From positions 14,168,916-14,232,915 of the forward strand of contig OX345637.1 of NCBI GenBank assembly GCA_947044365.1: a stretch of 64,000 bases of DNA, given 5' to 3'. Of this stretch, positions 25,514-39,400 are shown in pieces (within the stretch, counting starts at the first letter, position 1; each line of letters opens with the position of its first letter). The notes beneath the pieces are model-generated. The model ran no database searches. It worked only from the letters and a program-made list of their open reading frames with translations, and was not told the origin of the DNA. This DNA comes from Petrosia ficiformis. Lineage: Eukaryota; Porifera; Demospongiae; Haplosclerida; Petrosiidae. The position numbers and the translations under genes are program-made.

Positions 25514-26380
25514 TTACACTATAGTATCATAAACAGGAGTAGTTGTTTGTTGTACATTCTCATAACCAGGAGTGTTAGTATGTACGAAGTGGATATCTTG
25601 ATAAGCTGGATTCTTGTTAACTGATATCTTTCTATTAGAATTCCTATCACGATCAGTAGATCCTGACAAGGAACAATATATCTCTTTGTAAGAATGAATT
25701 AATATCTAGTATTACCTGATATTTTGTGGATTCTAGAGTACAATAATAATATGATGATCACCAGAACAATAATGACTATTACTAAAACTAGTATAATAAT
25801 ACTCAAACTGGTAGCTATAATGACAGTTGAATTGCTTTCAGCATCAGTAAAACCACTGGTTGGCATGACTGTAGGAACACCAGTAGTACTAGTAACTAAA
25901 TGAAAATATAGAAACGGAACTATAATCATAATGTAAAGAACTTTTACTTTAAACATCTTTAACAATTTACAATTATAATACTAACTTGTTGATGGTATAG
26001 AAGAAGACAATATCAGATCTATAGAAGGTGAAGCTAGGGCTGTTGTTAATCTTGTTGTTGTTGATATTGCTGTTGTTTCTTCATTTACAAACACTTGATT
26101 CTTAATAATAGCTGGTAAATCGCTCAGTTTGTGATCATTCTCAACATCATATACATACAAGTCATAATATCCAGTAATAATATTTGATATACAACCCTCA
26201 GCAATGTTGTTGACATCTCTATTAAACCTTCTTGACAGTGTTATAATGTTATTTCGTAACTGTAGTTCGCAACCAACTGCAATAGTATTTATAGAGAATC
26301 TACACACCACACACACTTCTCCACTAGTACTAGTTATATCAATTGATTGAGTGTCATAAGTTGCTACAAGAAAATGATGT

Positions 26381-26424
<44 letters not shown>

Positions 26425-29400
26425 TGACAGTGCATGGGCAATCGCCATGGTAACCTTTGATGTACCATGGGAGATATATGCTCATAACATACCTGTAGAC
26501 AGGGAGATTTAGTGTCTATATAGCCACTAAACAATCAAATTGTATTTTCATAGTTTTTACAGTAAACACTAATTAGCATTGTACTATGGTTTCTACTTGA
26601 CAACAGTGATGTCAAATGTGATTTAATTGCATACTTTTGTGTTACCATGGTATAAAATATAGCCCTAGTTGGAGGCAGTTATGGGCATATAACACCCTTG
26701 AGATAATTAGTCTCGAGAAACGTCCTTGACCAATTATCTCACGTGCCCATAACTACCTCCAACAAGGACAATATCCTATCACCCATATATAGGGCATGTA
26801 TCACAAACAGTAGGGAAAATATTATAGTTATGTTATGATCAAAAGCTTTAAAGTCATGACATATACAATTATATATGTAATATATATACCATGGCTTCGA
26901 GGGATATATGGCGAATATCGAGGTGCGAGGGTCTTATATTCGCCATATATACCGAGAAGCCATGGTACATATAATATATTCTATAGCTAACAGAAACATC
27001 AAAGAAGAACAGGACAATGGACACGAGTAACAGGCTAACACACCTTAAACTTTCAGCGATATGGGGCGAATAGTTCCTGGGAGAAACGCCCATCTACTGG
27101 TTCTTTTTTTAAGAGACAAAGAGAGCTTCTTTTGTGTGTTTACTTGTCGACATAGCCTTCATTCTCTGTAGACTTTTGGTGACTAGATCGACTGCGCATG
27201 TGCATGACGTCATACCAGGGATGATATATGGCATATATCCCTGCTGTACTCATGAACGAACTTTGATGTGGTTGTATAACTTCCCTGCGGTTGTATAACT
27301 GCCCTGTGGTCGGGGATATATGCCATATACACGCCCCGTCAGCTCTTTGATGTTTCTGTTAACTATGGTATATATATATATATAATATATATATATAAAG
27401 TTATAAACATATTTACTATGGAACAAGAACTTCGTGCATAAGATAGTTCATGAATTGAATTTCAGATGTACTGTCATGTGTAAATATATCTATATACTCA
27501 ACAACTAATCATACATACATTTTCCCATTAACATTTATATACTGTTGTTCATGTTAATAGTATATATCCATCACAGTTTATACACGATATGATTATAATA
27601 TAAGATACATGTTTTATCTAATTAAGTTCTTCAAATATTATAATGAAGGATTTTAGTATTATTTTATACACCACTATTATAATGTAATAATTATTGTACA
27701 GATAATGTGATCATTAATCACAGAGTTATTTGTTAGATGCTAATGTCTTCGACAAAGGAACTTAGTAAAACACTAATTATTTCAGTTTCATAAACTGATT
27801 TTAAAATATACAGCTGGTTTATTGGCCACAACATATATAATCCATTTGTTCTTTGCACATCAAGTACTCCTACAAGTGTAAGTATATATGGTATTTTAAT
27901 TAGCAGTGCATCAATAGTAAATATTGTTCATTAAAATTGTATGTTACTATACATATCTTCATTCAGTTTGGGGCAGTACTGTGGATCTAACTTATAAGTT
28001 TGTAATATTACTCTACATGATAGTATTGAAATGCTTATAATAAATATCACATGATGTCACATGATATATACGTAAACATTCTGTGTAAATTATGATAATA
28101 ATTACATACAGTATATACATCATTACAACTATAATCATGTACACAACTACACTATGTAAACACTATTTGATGCCTACACAAACATTTAGTCCAAACTCCC
28201 ATATCTTATATTATATATAATCCACAGTATCATATAAAATAATATGTTATAGTATATACATTATACAGTATTTGCAAGGAATAGGATCAGTTCAATTTGC
28301 TGTTACTATGACCTAATGTGCCCCAACTGATATAAAATACATTATGTGCTTACAGGTTTACAAATGCCAGATATAATTAGATGTGCTTTAGTATAAATTA
28401 TGCGAAATCTTTGACATGAGATATGAGTAAACAGCATGCACTCTAAAATTATAGTGCTTCAACTATAATTGGATGAAATTAGTACTAAGTATATATGGTA
28501 TAGGGTGCATGTAACCTGACTAATTGTTAAATGTACTAACCACTAAATTTCAACTATTTTTATTTTATAGTATAGTCATGAATGTATAACAATTAGCAAT
28601 GATTTATCAGACCCACCATAGTTGAAGATATTTCAATTTGCATAGCAGCCCACAATTAGCTATGTGCTGCTGCTATACAACTATAAACATCAAGGTCCAA
28701 TAAATCAACAAGACTATAAACAGTAATTATAGCTTATATGTTTGTGTGTGATATTTCACTCACTGAAGTTAGTACTACTAGTAATATTAAATTCTCCATC
28801 CAGATTACTAAAAGACACTTGTATAGTATATATCATGTCTGATTGAATAGTAATATTATCCACAGTAGTGAGTATATTATCTTGTGATCCTTTCATTAAT
28901 ATTACATCATTAATATTTTGTATTGTAGTATCATCAGTTGACAATATATGAGTAGTAGTGGGATATTCACCAGGACATAGTTTACTGATCTGTGGAGTAG
29001 TTGGTACATATTATACTTTATGTTATCATAATTATATCATATGCACAGAAGAACAGACCCACTCAAATTACATGCACAAGTATAAACACATGTGAAACAT
29101 TTCTGTTTAACATTATCTTGTCTACACAACAAAAAGTCGTTGGGACTGTGAATAATATAAATGTATGAACATTTTCTTACATTTACAAGTACTGTTATGT
29201 TTAACATATTACGAGTGACGACTGGTTGAATGGTTACTGGTATACTGGAGTTAACTGATGGGACTGTGTTGAGAAAATATAGAATAGCAAATGTCATACT
29301 ATTTGATATTATATAATCTTATTCTTACACTGAAAAATAGAATTGTTTAAATAACAAATATATTGGTTAGTACAGTTGCAAGGATTTAACAATTAGTTGG

Positions 29401-30643
29401 TTGTTCAGGATACATACACCATAGCTACTTTGTACTAATTATATTAAAATACGTAAAAGATATATACTCAATGTATAATCAATTAAACATGCCTAATATC
29501 TCACATTAGATGCACAAAGAAGGTTTGGCAACCTAAAATGGCTCAATTAAAATTAATATTCTACTTGGATAGCATGAGGAGATTGAGATTTCAATTATTC
29601 AATTATAATTACAGTATATTCAAAACAACCTATACGATCAATTACATTACAATTTAAAATATTTCTTGCAACTGTACTAACCAATAAATTTGTTACTTTA
29701 ACAATTTTATTTTTGCAGCGTATGATAATTCTACACGTTATCAGATGTACAGTGAAGCACAAGGTAATGTAAAAGCAGTAATTCTAATTCTTTGGTTAAT
29801 GGGAGCACAAATATATATGAAGTTCTCTCATACATATACAAATCAGTAATTGCATGGCATACAAATTCATATAAATACCTTTTGGAAAGTATAGTGATGA
29901 TATAATAGTCATTTCTCCATTCCCTGCTCCATTATAACCTGATACTGTTATACTGATCTCATCACATGGATCAGTATTATTGGAAGCTGTTAACACATAG
30001 TAAGTATCAGTAATAAACTGAGATATATTGAACATGATACTAGTAACTGATATGTTATATCCAGTGATATGTGTCCCAGGAAGAGTGAATGGTGGATTCC
30101 ATGAGATATTGAGATTTGAGGAATCAATAAATATATGAGATATAACACCTACTGATGATAATGGACCTGTAATAATATATTGCATTAGTGTAGGGAGATG
30201 AGTCTTAATAATAGTTTACCTTGTACCAAGAGTGTACCATTGTCACTAATTAGTTGTTCAAGTTTTCCAAAATCAATAGCTACACATTGTATTTTAGTAT
30301 TATTATATTGTGTTAATGCAGTTGCTGTTAGATTTCTTCTTCTTGTTGTAGAGTCAATATATTCAATTCCAAGCTGTATGAAACCCTTATCAAAAACACT
30401 TTGATCAGATGAATCAATACAATCCACAAGGAAGGCAAGTATATCAGCCTCTACAGCAACACAACTGAACTCCACTTCAGTGCCATTAAAAACTGTTACA
30501 TTGTCAGGATGAGTCAAAAACTCTACAATAGAATGAACATAAACAAGATAAAAAGATGTCTACTTGATTTTTAAATAATACCTACCTAAAGTTTCAGTTA
30601 ACACAAAAATAGATTGTAGAACAAGCAAATATGCCACAGCCAT
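25514..30643 (-). CDS. R6: one-Ig, two-FN3 transmembrane receptor with ITAM-like tail
   Basis: Complete gene, assembled to 572 aa with no internal stop. Exons: 30586-30643 signal peptide (MAVAYLLVLQSIFVLTETL); 30220-30522 Ig (FSCVAVEAD, IQCVAID); 29879-30166 FN3; 29181-29317 and 28764-28989 second FN3-like domain; 25986-26363 membrane-proximal domain (CVVC, GCEL, GCIS) with a short Thr-rich stalk; 25716-25895 helix of about 27 aliphatic residues followed by YSRIHK; 25514-25662 tail. The tail has three tyrosines: NPAYQDI, GYENV and VYDTI. The spacing YxxI-x9-YxxV-x7-YxxI is close to an ITAM. NPAY is an NPxY (PTB or endocytic) motif, and YENV fits a Grb2-type SH2 site. This is the best-preserved one-Ig member in the window. 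The large intron 26364-28763 holds (TA)n and foldback repeats. Signalling is inferred from motifs. Confidence 0.88.
26384..26420. repeat. (TA)n microsatellite
   Basis: TA run close to the acceptor of the R6 membrane-proximal exon. Confidence 0.85.
26686..26766. repeat. Palindrome in R6 intron (also at 33117-33230)
   Basis: GTTGGAGGCAGTTATGGGCAT..GAGATAATT with the inverted arm AATTATCTCACGTGCCCATAACTACCTCCAAC. The copy at 33117-33230 in the S7 intron is homologous. Confidence 0.7.
26878..26972. repeat. Palindrome flanked by TA-rich sequence in R6 intron
   Basis: ACCATGGCTTCGAGGGATAT..GCGAATAT and the inverted ATATTCGCCATATATACC..GAAGCCATGGT. Non-coding. Confidence 0.7.
29328..29720. mobile_element. 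Family A MITE in R6 intron
   Basis: Same relative site as the R4 copy, 10 bp from the exon acceptor at 29317. Arms ATTGGTTAGTACAGTTGCAAGG and CTGTACTAACCAATAAATTTG. Confidence 0.75.
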
Positions 30644-31895
30644 TGTTTGAATGGGTGGAGTTACATCAGAACACACATGACTGCTACAGTTATCAGAGAG
30701 TACGGTAGTACTTCTTGCAGATACATAAGTGGAGGAAGTTCATTAGGAAAGGGGGGGGGGGGCCACAACTAAAGCAAACCTGAACTAATTATTAATGAAA
30801 ACAAGCTTCAAGTAAGTTTTAAGGGGAGCACAGTGCCCCTGGTGCCCCCCTGTTTCTGCCGCCTATGAGATAGTGCTGTAAGTGAAATAGTAGGCATCAT
30901 CTGTAAGTGAAAGAGAATGATAATCAATTCAAAATAATTGATATAATTATACAAAAGATTGACATTCATTGATGAACAAACTGTATGATTGAATAATTTC
31001 ATGATATATATAACTTACACCAGTATTTCTTCAATGTACAAAAAAATTCTCACCATTAAGTAAAAAATAACAATGGAACAAGAATAATAAAAAAAATTTT
31101 TCCAATAAAAATGAAAGAAGATGTAGGGGTGTCAAAACCCAAAAAGCACGTGAACAAGGTTAGGTGGGACCCAAAATTAAACAAACCACTTATATCCATA
31201 GTAATAAAAGGGTAAGCGTTTCTTTATTTGGTATATAATATTATATATATATGAAAGAATGTTGACTGCAAGGTTTTATTATGAGGAGTTTGATATGTCT
31301 GTTAAAGACAGTATGCGAAGTATGTGAACAAATTTGGGAGATTAAACTAGGACCCAAAAGTAAACAAACCACTTCCATATAACCCTACATAAGTACAGCT
31401 ATTTGTATTTTGCTTTATAGCAGTGCAAGTACTTATGTAGAGTTATATGGAAGTGGTTTGTTTAATTTTGGGTCCTAGTATCCCAACCATGTTTGCATAT
31501 TTTTAGTTTTGACTTCCCTATATACATCTTTCTTTTTTATTGAAAATATTATTCTTGTTCTAATTATATATGATGCACTGTTCAACTGAATATTTTTACT
31601 CAAAGCCTATATACTGATTCAATATTTATGTTTAAACACTCTAAACATGAAAAGATAATAGTACAATTGAATCACAACATGAAAATAAAGACAAAAGAAA
31701 TTAATCAATTGCATGCTTTTGCAATCATGTATGATTTTCAAAATTACTACTGCTTTAGTATATCTAATTACCGGAGTTAATGATTTTTCATGTATGTAAT
31801 GTAAGAAGCAAAGATACAACAACGATATTTATGACAATGATAAACAAACTTATGATGTCAGTAAGTTTCAGTTTCATTCTAATCCCAAAAGCAGA
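30644..31895. other. Region between S7 3' end and R6 start
   Basis: Holds a poly-G run (about 30750-30765), a solo transposon end CTGCCGCCTATG at about 30854 related to the 39991-41341 element, and the family C MITE. No genes recognised. Confidence 0.5.
31105..31545. mobile_element. Palindromic MITE (family C) upstream of R6
   Basis: Left arm GAAAGAAGATGTAGGGGTGTC..GGGACCCAAAATTAAAC; the inverted right arm is GTTTAATTTTGGGTCC..TTGACTTCCCTATATACATC. An inner hairpin covers 31350-31480 (CCCTACATAAGTACAGC / GCAAGTACTTATGTAGAG). Related copies: 41945-42300, 44330-44462 (right arm) and 61440-61560 (left arm). Confidence 0.65.
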
Positions 31896-33392
31896 TCAAT
31901 CACTTGAATATGAATTGCACCAATCTGGTGCTTGAGCTGGACATATAAGATATGCTGTATTTCCATTCTCCTTAGTGACTCTTATAAAATTCCCATAGTT
32001 TTCAGAGTCACAGCAAAGATTATACTGAGTGTTGGTGAGTTGTGTGTTACAATTTAATGTACAAAACATGGATGGCAGCTCTGTTGATAAAGAAGATAGT
32101 AATTTATACAGTATAAGTATACTTATATGAACATGCACCTGTTGGAGGTGAAGATGTGGTTTCATGTTGATTTGAGGAGAGAGCAAGTACAAGTTAATTA
32201 TGTGCAAGATTTTTGTGTATATAACAATCTTGAATAATAATTATAATAATGAACAAGTATACCACTGCAGAAATGAATTTGTTAAATATATTGGAAAGTA
32301 CAGTTGCATGGAATTGTGTAAATTGTAATCATGCAGGTTATGACTGCATGATGATGTACAAATTATAATCCATTAGCTAATTTCAATTTCAATTACCATA
32401 TTCTGTCTAGAAGTAAAAGTAAATATTTTAATTAAATGATTATAGATCACTGAAGGTAAAGTCCAGTTGAATTTGTGTTGAATGTAGGGTTGGGCAGATT
32501 ATGATATTTGGCATTAGTTCTTTATGTGATTATTACATATGATTATCTTTAATGTGAAGTAGTAGTAACTTATAATAAGTACAAACAGAACACTTAAAGG
32601 TATTAGTATTGTATTATAAATAATTATAATCATTAAAAATAGTTATAATTATTACAAAACCTCCTTTGATCATCTAATACAAGCCTCATACAGTCATAAT
32701 AACCGACATATGTGACTAGCAAATCTGCTATAAACAATATCGAGAGTATTCTCTCACATTCACTAACAGAGATAGGGAAAAAACTCAGGTCCTATATTTT
32801 GTATATAGGACCTATTAGCATACTATAGAATGTACATATATACACATATATATACATATACATACATATATATAATTATATATATATATACACAAAACAA
32901 GGGTCCTATATTCAGTATATAGGACCTATTAGCATACTATATACCGTATGATGGTGACATCTCCAAATATAGACCTGTTTTGGGTCCTATATATATTTTC
33001 AAAGTTTTTACAGTAAACACTAATTAACATTGTACTATGATTTCTACCTGACAACAGTGATGTCAAATGTGATTTAATAGCATACTTTTGTGTTACCATG
33101 TTATAAAATATAGCCCTAGTTGGAAGCAGTTGTGGGCATATGACACCCTCGAGATAATTAGTCTCAGGATACGTCCTTGACCAATTATCTCGCACGTGTT
33201 ATATGCCCATAACTACCTTCAACTAGGGCAATATCCTATCACCCATAAACCACAGGGCATGTATCACAAACCATAGTGAACATATCATAGTTATGTCATG
33301 ATCAAAAGCTTTGAAGTCATGACATACAATTTACAATTATATATAATATATATAATTATATATATATAATTAAATATATATTCATATATAAT

Positions 33393-33430
<38 letters not shown>

Positions 33431-36400
33431 ATTATATATATATAAATATATTTACTAAGGAACAAGAATCTTGTGCATAAGAGAGCTCATGAATTGTATT
33501 TTAGATGTACAGTCATGTGTAAATATGGCTGTACAGTGTACATCTCATACCATGATTGTGTTATCATGCTGAACCATAGTTAAAACATTGATTTAAAAGT
33601 TATGATGCATGATCTATTAATATTATATTTTCATTGCCAATTATTATCCAAATAAAAATCAAACACACCAAACACCCCACTCCCATAAAGCTGCAAACCA
33701 ACTCCAAACCACCCCAAATGCACTGCTATATTACATTAATACACCATGACATTGATAACCCACGTGTCAACCCCCAGTTGTACATGGAATCCACTGACAG
33801 GTGCACATGTGCGAAGGCAAATCATACATTGTATGTACTTCTCTTCTCTCGCTAGGTCCCAGCATCGAAGTGGACAAGCACAGGGACGCCAATGTCATGG
33901 AGAACAAATACATTTACCTGGAGGACATACTGGGTCTGCAGGCCTGCAGACCACCGAAACAGGGCATAGTGCTTGGTTCAATTGTATCAAATCGTGGACA
34001 CTGTGCTTCAGCTAGGCCAAGGGTCCCAATTGGCAAAAATCGACGTGAAGAATGCATTCCGGATCATCCCAGTTCACGCTGATGACCGACATCTGCTTGG
34101 GATGCAGTGGTCTGGAAGAACCTATGTAGATTGTGTCTTACCTTTTGGCTTGCGATCCGCCCCCAAAATCTTCAATGCTTTTGCTGATGCCCTACAATGG
34201 TGTTTACGTCACAAGGGCATAGAGTGCGTTTATCATTATCTAGATGATTTTCTATGTATAGGCCCCCCAGGGAAGAACGCTTGTAGGAGATCCCTTGACA
34301 CAATGATGCAAGTGTGTGCAGAATTAGGAGTGCCTCTTGCTTCAGAAAAGGTGGAGGGTCCTGCCTCTAGCCTGGTATTCTTAGGAATTGAGCTCGATTC
34401 AAATGCCATGCAGATTCGTTTACCTGATCGAAAATTGGTGAAAGTGAAACTATTACTCAACCAGTGGCTCGAACGACGGAAAGCGTGCAGGAAGCGGGAG
34501 CTGCAATCCCTAGTTGGTGTGTTACAGCATGCCAGCGAGGTGGTGCGCCAAGGTCACACATTTCTGAGATGCCTTATAGAAACCATGGAGACAGCTAAAC
34601 ATTCAGACCACTGGGTTCGCCTGAATTCCACCTTTCATTCCGATCTGATTTGGTGGCATACGTACCTCGCAGGTTGGAACAGGGTGTCAATGCTGTGGTC
34701 AAGAGCATGCAAGGTCCCCACCTATATTGTAACCAGTGATGCATCAGGCTCCTGGGGCTGTGGCGCTCTACACAACACGCAGTGGTTTCAGGTTGAATGG
34801 TCCGATTAATTCAAAGAGGAACAAATTCATTTCAAAGAGCTCATGCCTATAATCATTGCTTCAATGGTATGGGCCGTCAGTGGTCTGGCCAAATAGTCGG
34901 GTTTGAATGTGATAACATTGCGGTAGTTGAGGTATTGAAGTCAGGATATTCTCGCGACAAAGGGATGATGCATCTCTTGCACACATTATTTTTTGTGGCA
35001 GCCAGATTCAATTTCTGGTTCAAGAAACATAGCAGCAGACTTTATTTCAAGAAATAAAATAAATGAATTACCTTTAGTTGCCCCCTATTTATCTCACCAC
35101 CCCTATGTCATTCCCCAAGACATCCTGCACCTTCTCTACAACGAAGCACAAGATTGGACATCCAGAGCCTGGGCAGCACAGTTCAACACCTATTTAGGAA
35201 CTCCTTAGCTCCTTCAACCAGACGTACATATGAATCTTCCAAAAAACGATATTTGGCTTTCTGCCAAGCTATGAATCTTCACCCTTGTCCTATCACACAA
35301 AGCATGTTATGCTTATACGTCGCCCATCTATACCAGGACGAGTTAGGCCACACCTCCATCAAATCCTACTTATCAGCTGTGAGAAACATGCAGATTTCCA
35401 AAGGAATGCCAGACCCATTTGCTTCCCCTCTTCCTCAGTTCGAACTGGTGATAAGGGGTGTCAAAGTCTGCAGAGGTCTCCAGGGCCGTAACATCCCTCG
35501 GCAAAAGTTGCCTGTTACCCCATCAATTCTTCGCCATCTCAAAAGCTTATGGAAACCCCATGCCACAGAATACAAATTCATCATGTTATGGGCAGTGTGT
35601 TGCACCTGTTTCTTTGGTTTTTTCCGTTCAGGGGAAATCACCACATCAACACCTCATTACGATCCCAGTATCCACCTCAGCATTCAAGATATTGCACTGG
35701 ATAGTCGCCATCATCCATCACTTGTCCAATTCAATCTAAAGTCATCTAAAACAGACCCCTTTCGAAAAGGAGTCAAAGTGGTCATTGGCCACACGGGGAC
35801 GACCTCTGCCCTGTCACAGCCATATTAGCCTATCTAGCAGCACATGGTGGGTCAGAGGGGCCATTTTTCCGTATAGGGGACAAGCAGACCCTCACCCGTC
35901 GCCAGTTTGTAAATGAGGTGAAATTGGCACTCAAAACCGTTGGCCTAGACCCATCAAAATACGCTGGTCACAGCTTCAGGGCAGGGGCAGCTACAACAGC
36001 AGCAGCAGCAGGCCTTGAAGACTCTACAATCAAAACACTTGGCAGTTTCGACTGTATCTTTTCCATCGAAGAGTTTTCTTGCAAATCGCTTGAATCTCGC
36101 AGTAGACCTGGTGTGCTCTTTCCTTTGCAGTGACAAAGAATCTTCAAAAGTAAGCCGTTGCAAAGATTAGTGGGAACACACACACACACACACACACCGA
36201 TTACTATAACCCTCCGCCTACGCGCTCGGGTTAATAAATTAAAAACGTGGCCACTAATAATACTAACAACGACATCTGATGAGAGCTCACAGTTATAATA
36301 ATATATGATGTATAATGAAATAAAATCAACAAGCAAATACAGACACCAAGTTACTACATAAATGTATCCACATTTCATTATATCAAACAACAAGGAGTTC

Positions 36401-39400
36401 ACAAAGCACTGCAATCAGTTCTCGTTGGCATTCTCTCCTCAGACGTCACCGATTCTGAGTGACAGAGTTGGCATTAGCTGGGAAGGTGTACCCAATAGCA
36501 TGTTCCCCCAAGCCTGAATATTTAATGACCCCTGAGGCTAGAGGACTATTTGTGGTTAAGTAAGTATTCACTGAATTCTTCATACAAGGTTAGCCCGATG
36601 CGATTAGAGTAAGTATTCACTGAATTCTTCGTACAAGGTTAGCCCGATGCAATTAGGTAACTTAGAGGTCTAGGAAGGCTAATGGGTTACCTTCTCGGGG
36701 CACCGGCACAGGTGCTCCACAGCTCTCTAACCAGCTCTAACTCCACTACATTAACCAGAGTATAGCAATGTTAGTATACATGTAGTGTATACACCTATTG
36801 AGGGCAGTGTGGATGTTAATATTATTTTACACACCACCACGAAACTAATTAATTAATGTAATAATTACTGTACAGATAATGTAATCATTAATCACAGAGC
36901 TATTTGGTAGAGGTTAATGTTTACGACAAAGGAACTTAGTAAAACACTAATTATTTCAGTTTCATAAACTGATTTTAAAATGGTTTATTGGCCACAGGAC
37001 CATTGTTCTTTGCAATTCAAGTACTTTTACAAGTGTAAGAATACATGGTATTTTAATTAGCCATTACAAACAGTTCATCAATAGTAAATATTGCTAATTA
37101 AAATTGTATGTTACTATACATATCTTCATTCAGCTTTGGGAAGTACTGTGGATCTAACCTACAAGTTTGTAATATTACTCTATATCTACTTGCGAGTATT
37201 GAGATACAGTTGTCAAACCATGTTATGGGATCTACACTGCAAAAGTAAAGTGTTAAAATCAGTTAGAAAGACATAATGTGCACCAACTGATATAAAATAC
37301 ATTGAGTGCTTACAGGTTTACAAATGCTTTTGATGGCCAGATATAATTAGATGTACTTTAGTATAAATTATGCGAAATCTTTGACATGAGATATGTGTAA
37401 ACAGCATGCACCATAAAATTAGAGCACTTCAACTATAATTGGATGTAATTAGTACTAAGTATATATTGTACAGTGTTCTGCCCAGAATATTTAGAGTGGT
37501 GGTTGGATTCTATGCATTTAGTGCTGTTTATCCAGTATATACTACTGTCTCAGTACCCTATACATGTACATGTATTATCTGAGAGGTGGTTAATTCATCT
37601 GAGAGGTGGTTAATTTATCTGAGAGGTGGTTATTCCCGACCAGCGCGACCAGTGTGGGCAGAACACTGATGGTATAAGATGCATGTAACCTGACTAATTG
37701 CTAAATGTACTAACTACTAAATTATACTTATTTTAACTATTTTTATTTTATAGTGTAATTATGAATGTATAACAATTAGCAATGATTTATCAGACCCACC
37801 ATAGTTTAAAATATTTCAATTTGCATAGTAGCCCACAATTAGCTATGTGCTGCTGCTATACAACTATAAACATTCAAAACTGAAACCAAGGTTCCGATAA
37901 ATCAACAAAACTACAACTAATTATAGCTTATATGTTTGCCTTGAAAGGTAATATATATGTGTGGTATTTCACTTACTGAAGTCAGTACTACTAGTATTAT
38001 TAAATTCTCCATCCAGATTACTAAACGACACTTGTATAGTATATATCATGTCTGATTGAAGAGTAATATTATCCACAGTAGTGAGTATATTATCTTGTGA
38101 TCCTTCCATTAACATTACATCATTAACATTTTGTATTGTAGTATCATCAGTTGAATCAGTAATCAATATATCAATAGTAGTGGGATATTCACCAGGACAT
38201 AGTTCACTGATCTGTGGAGTAGTTGGTACATATTATACTTTATGTTATCATAATTATATATTATGCACAAAAGAAAAGACTCACTCATATTACATGCACA
38301 AGTATAAACACATGTGAAACCTTTATATATACCAACAGAAACATTTCTGTTTAACATTATCTTGTATACACAACGAAAAGTCATTGGGACTGTCAATAAT
38401 ATAAAAGTATGAACATTTTCTTACATTTACAAGTACTGTTATGTTTAACATATTACGAGTGATGACTGGTTGAATGGTTACTGGTATACTGGAGTCAACT
38501 GATGGGACTGTGTTGAGAAAATATAAAATAGCAAATGTCATACTATTTGATATTATATAATCTTATTCTTACACTGAAAAAATATAATTGTTTAAATAAC
38601 AAATATATTGGTTAGTACAGTTGCAAGGATTTAACAAATAGTTGGTTGTTCAGGATACATACACCATAGCTACTTTGGTCTAATTATATTAAAATACGTA
38701 AAAGATATATATATATATATATATATCTATTATAATCAATTATCATGCCTAAGATCTCACATTAGATGGGCAAAAAAGGTTTGGCAACCTAAAATGGCTC
38801 AATTAAAAAATGTTCTATTTAGACAGCATAAGGATATTGAGATTACAATTATTAGATTGTTATGGATATACTGTAATTATACAGTATATCCATAACAACC
38901 TACAAGACCAATTAAATTACAATTTAAATTATTCCTTGCAACTGTACTAACCAATAATTTTTTTTATTTTAACAATTTTATTTTTGAGTGTATGATAATT
39001 CTACATGTTATCAGATGTACAGTGAAGCACAAGGTAATATAAAAGCAGTAATTCTACATTCTTTGGTTAATGGGAACACAAATATATATGAAGTTCTCTC
39101 ATACATATACAAATCAGTAATTGCATGGCATACAAATTCATATAATACCTTTTGGAAAGTATAGCGATGATATAGTAGTCATTTCTCCATTCCCTGCTCC
39201 ATTATAACCTGATACTGTTATACTGATCTCATCACATGGATCAGTATTATTGGGAGCTGTTAACACATAGTAAGTATCAGTAATAAACTGAGATATATTG
39301 AACATGATACTAGTAACTGATATGTTATATCCAGTGATATGTGTCCCAGGAAGAGTGAATGGTTGATTCCATGAGATATTGAGATTTGAGGAATCAATAA

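Larger units (their letters stand above)
33523..36814 (+). mobile_element. DIRS-type tyrosine-recombinase retrotransposon, degenerate, inside S7 intron
   Basis: Compared with the same intron of R6 and R9, this stretch of about 3.3 kb is extra. Homology to the intron stops after TGTCATGTGTAAATAT-like sequence near 33520 and resumes at TATTATTTTACACACC near 36815. It carries, in order, reverse transcriptase, RNase H and a tyrosine recombinase, the order typical of DIRS1-like elements. No gag-like ORF, split direct repeats or inverted termini were recognised, and the coding frame is broken in several places, so it is a dead 5'-truncated copy. It is more GC-rich than its surroundings. It lies antisense to S7. 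Confidence 0.75.

Noticed and set aside
36181..36200. CRISPR-like or regulatory reading of short CA repeats and tandem units
   Set aside because: A simple (CA)n run in animal DNA; no spaced identical repeats with unique spacers occur anywhere in the window.
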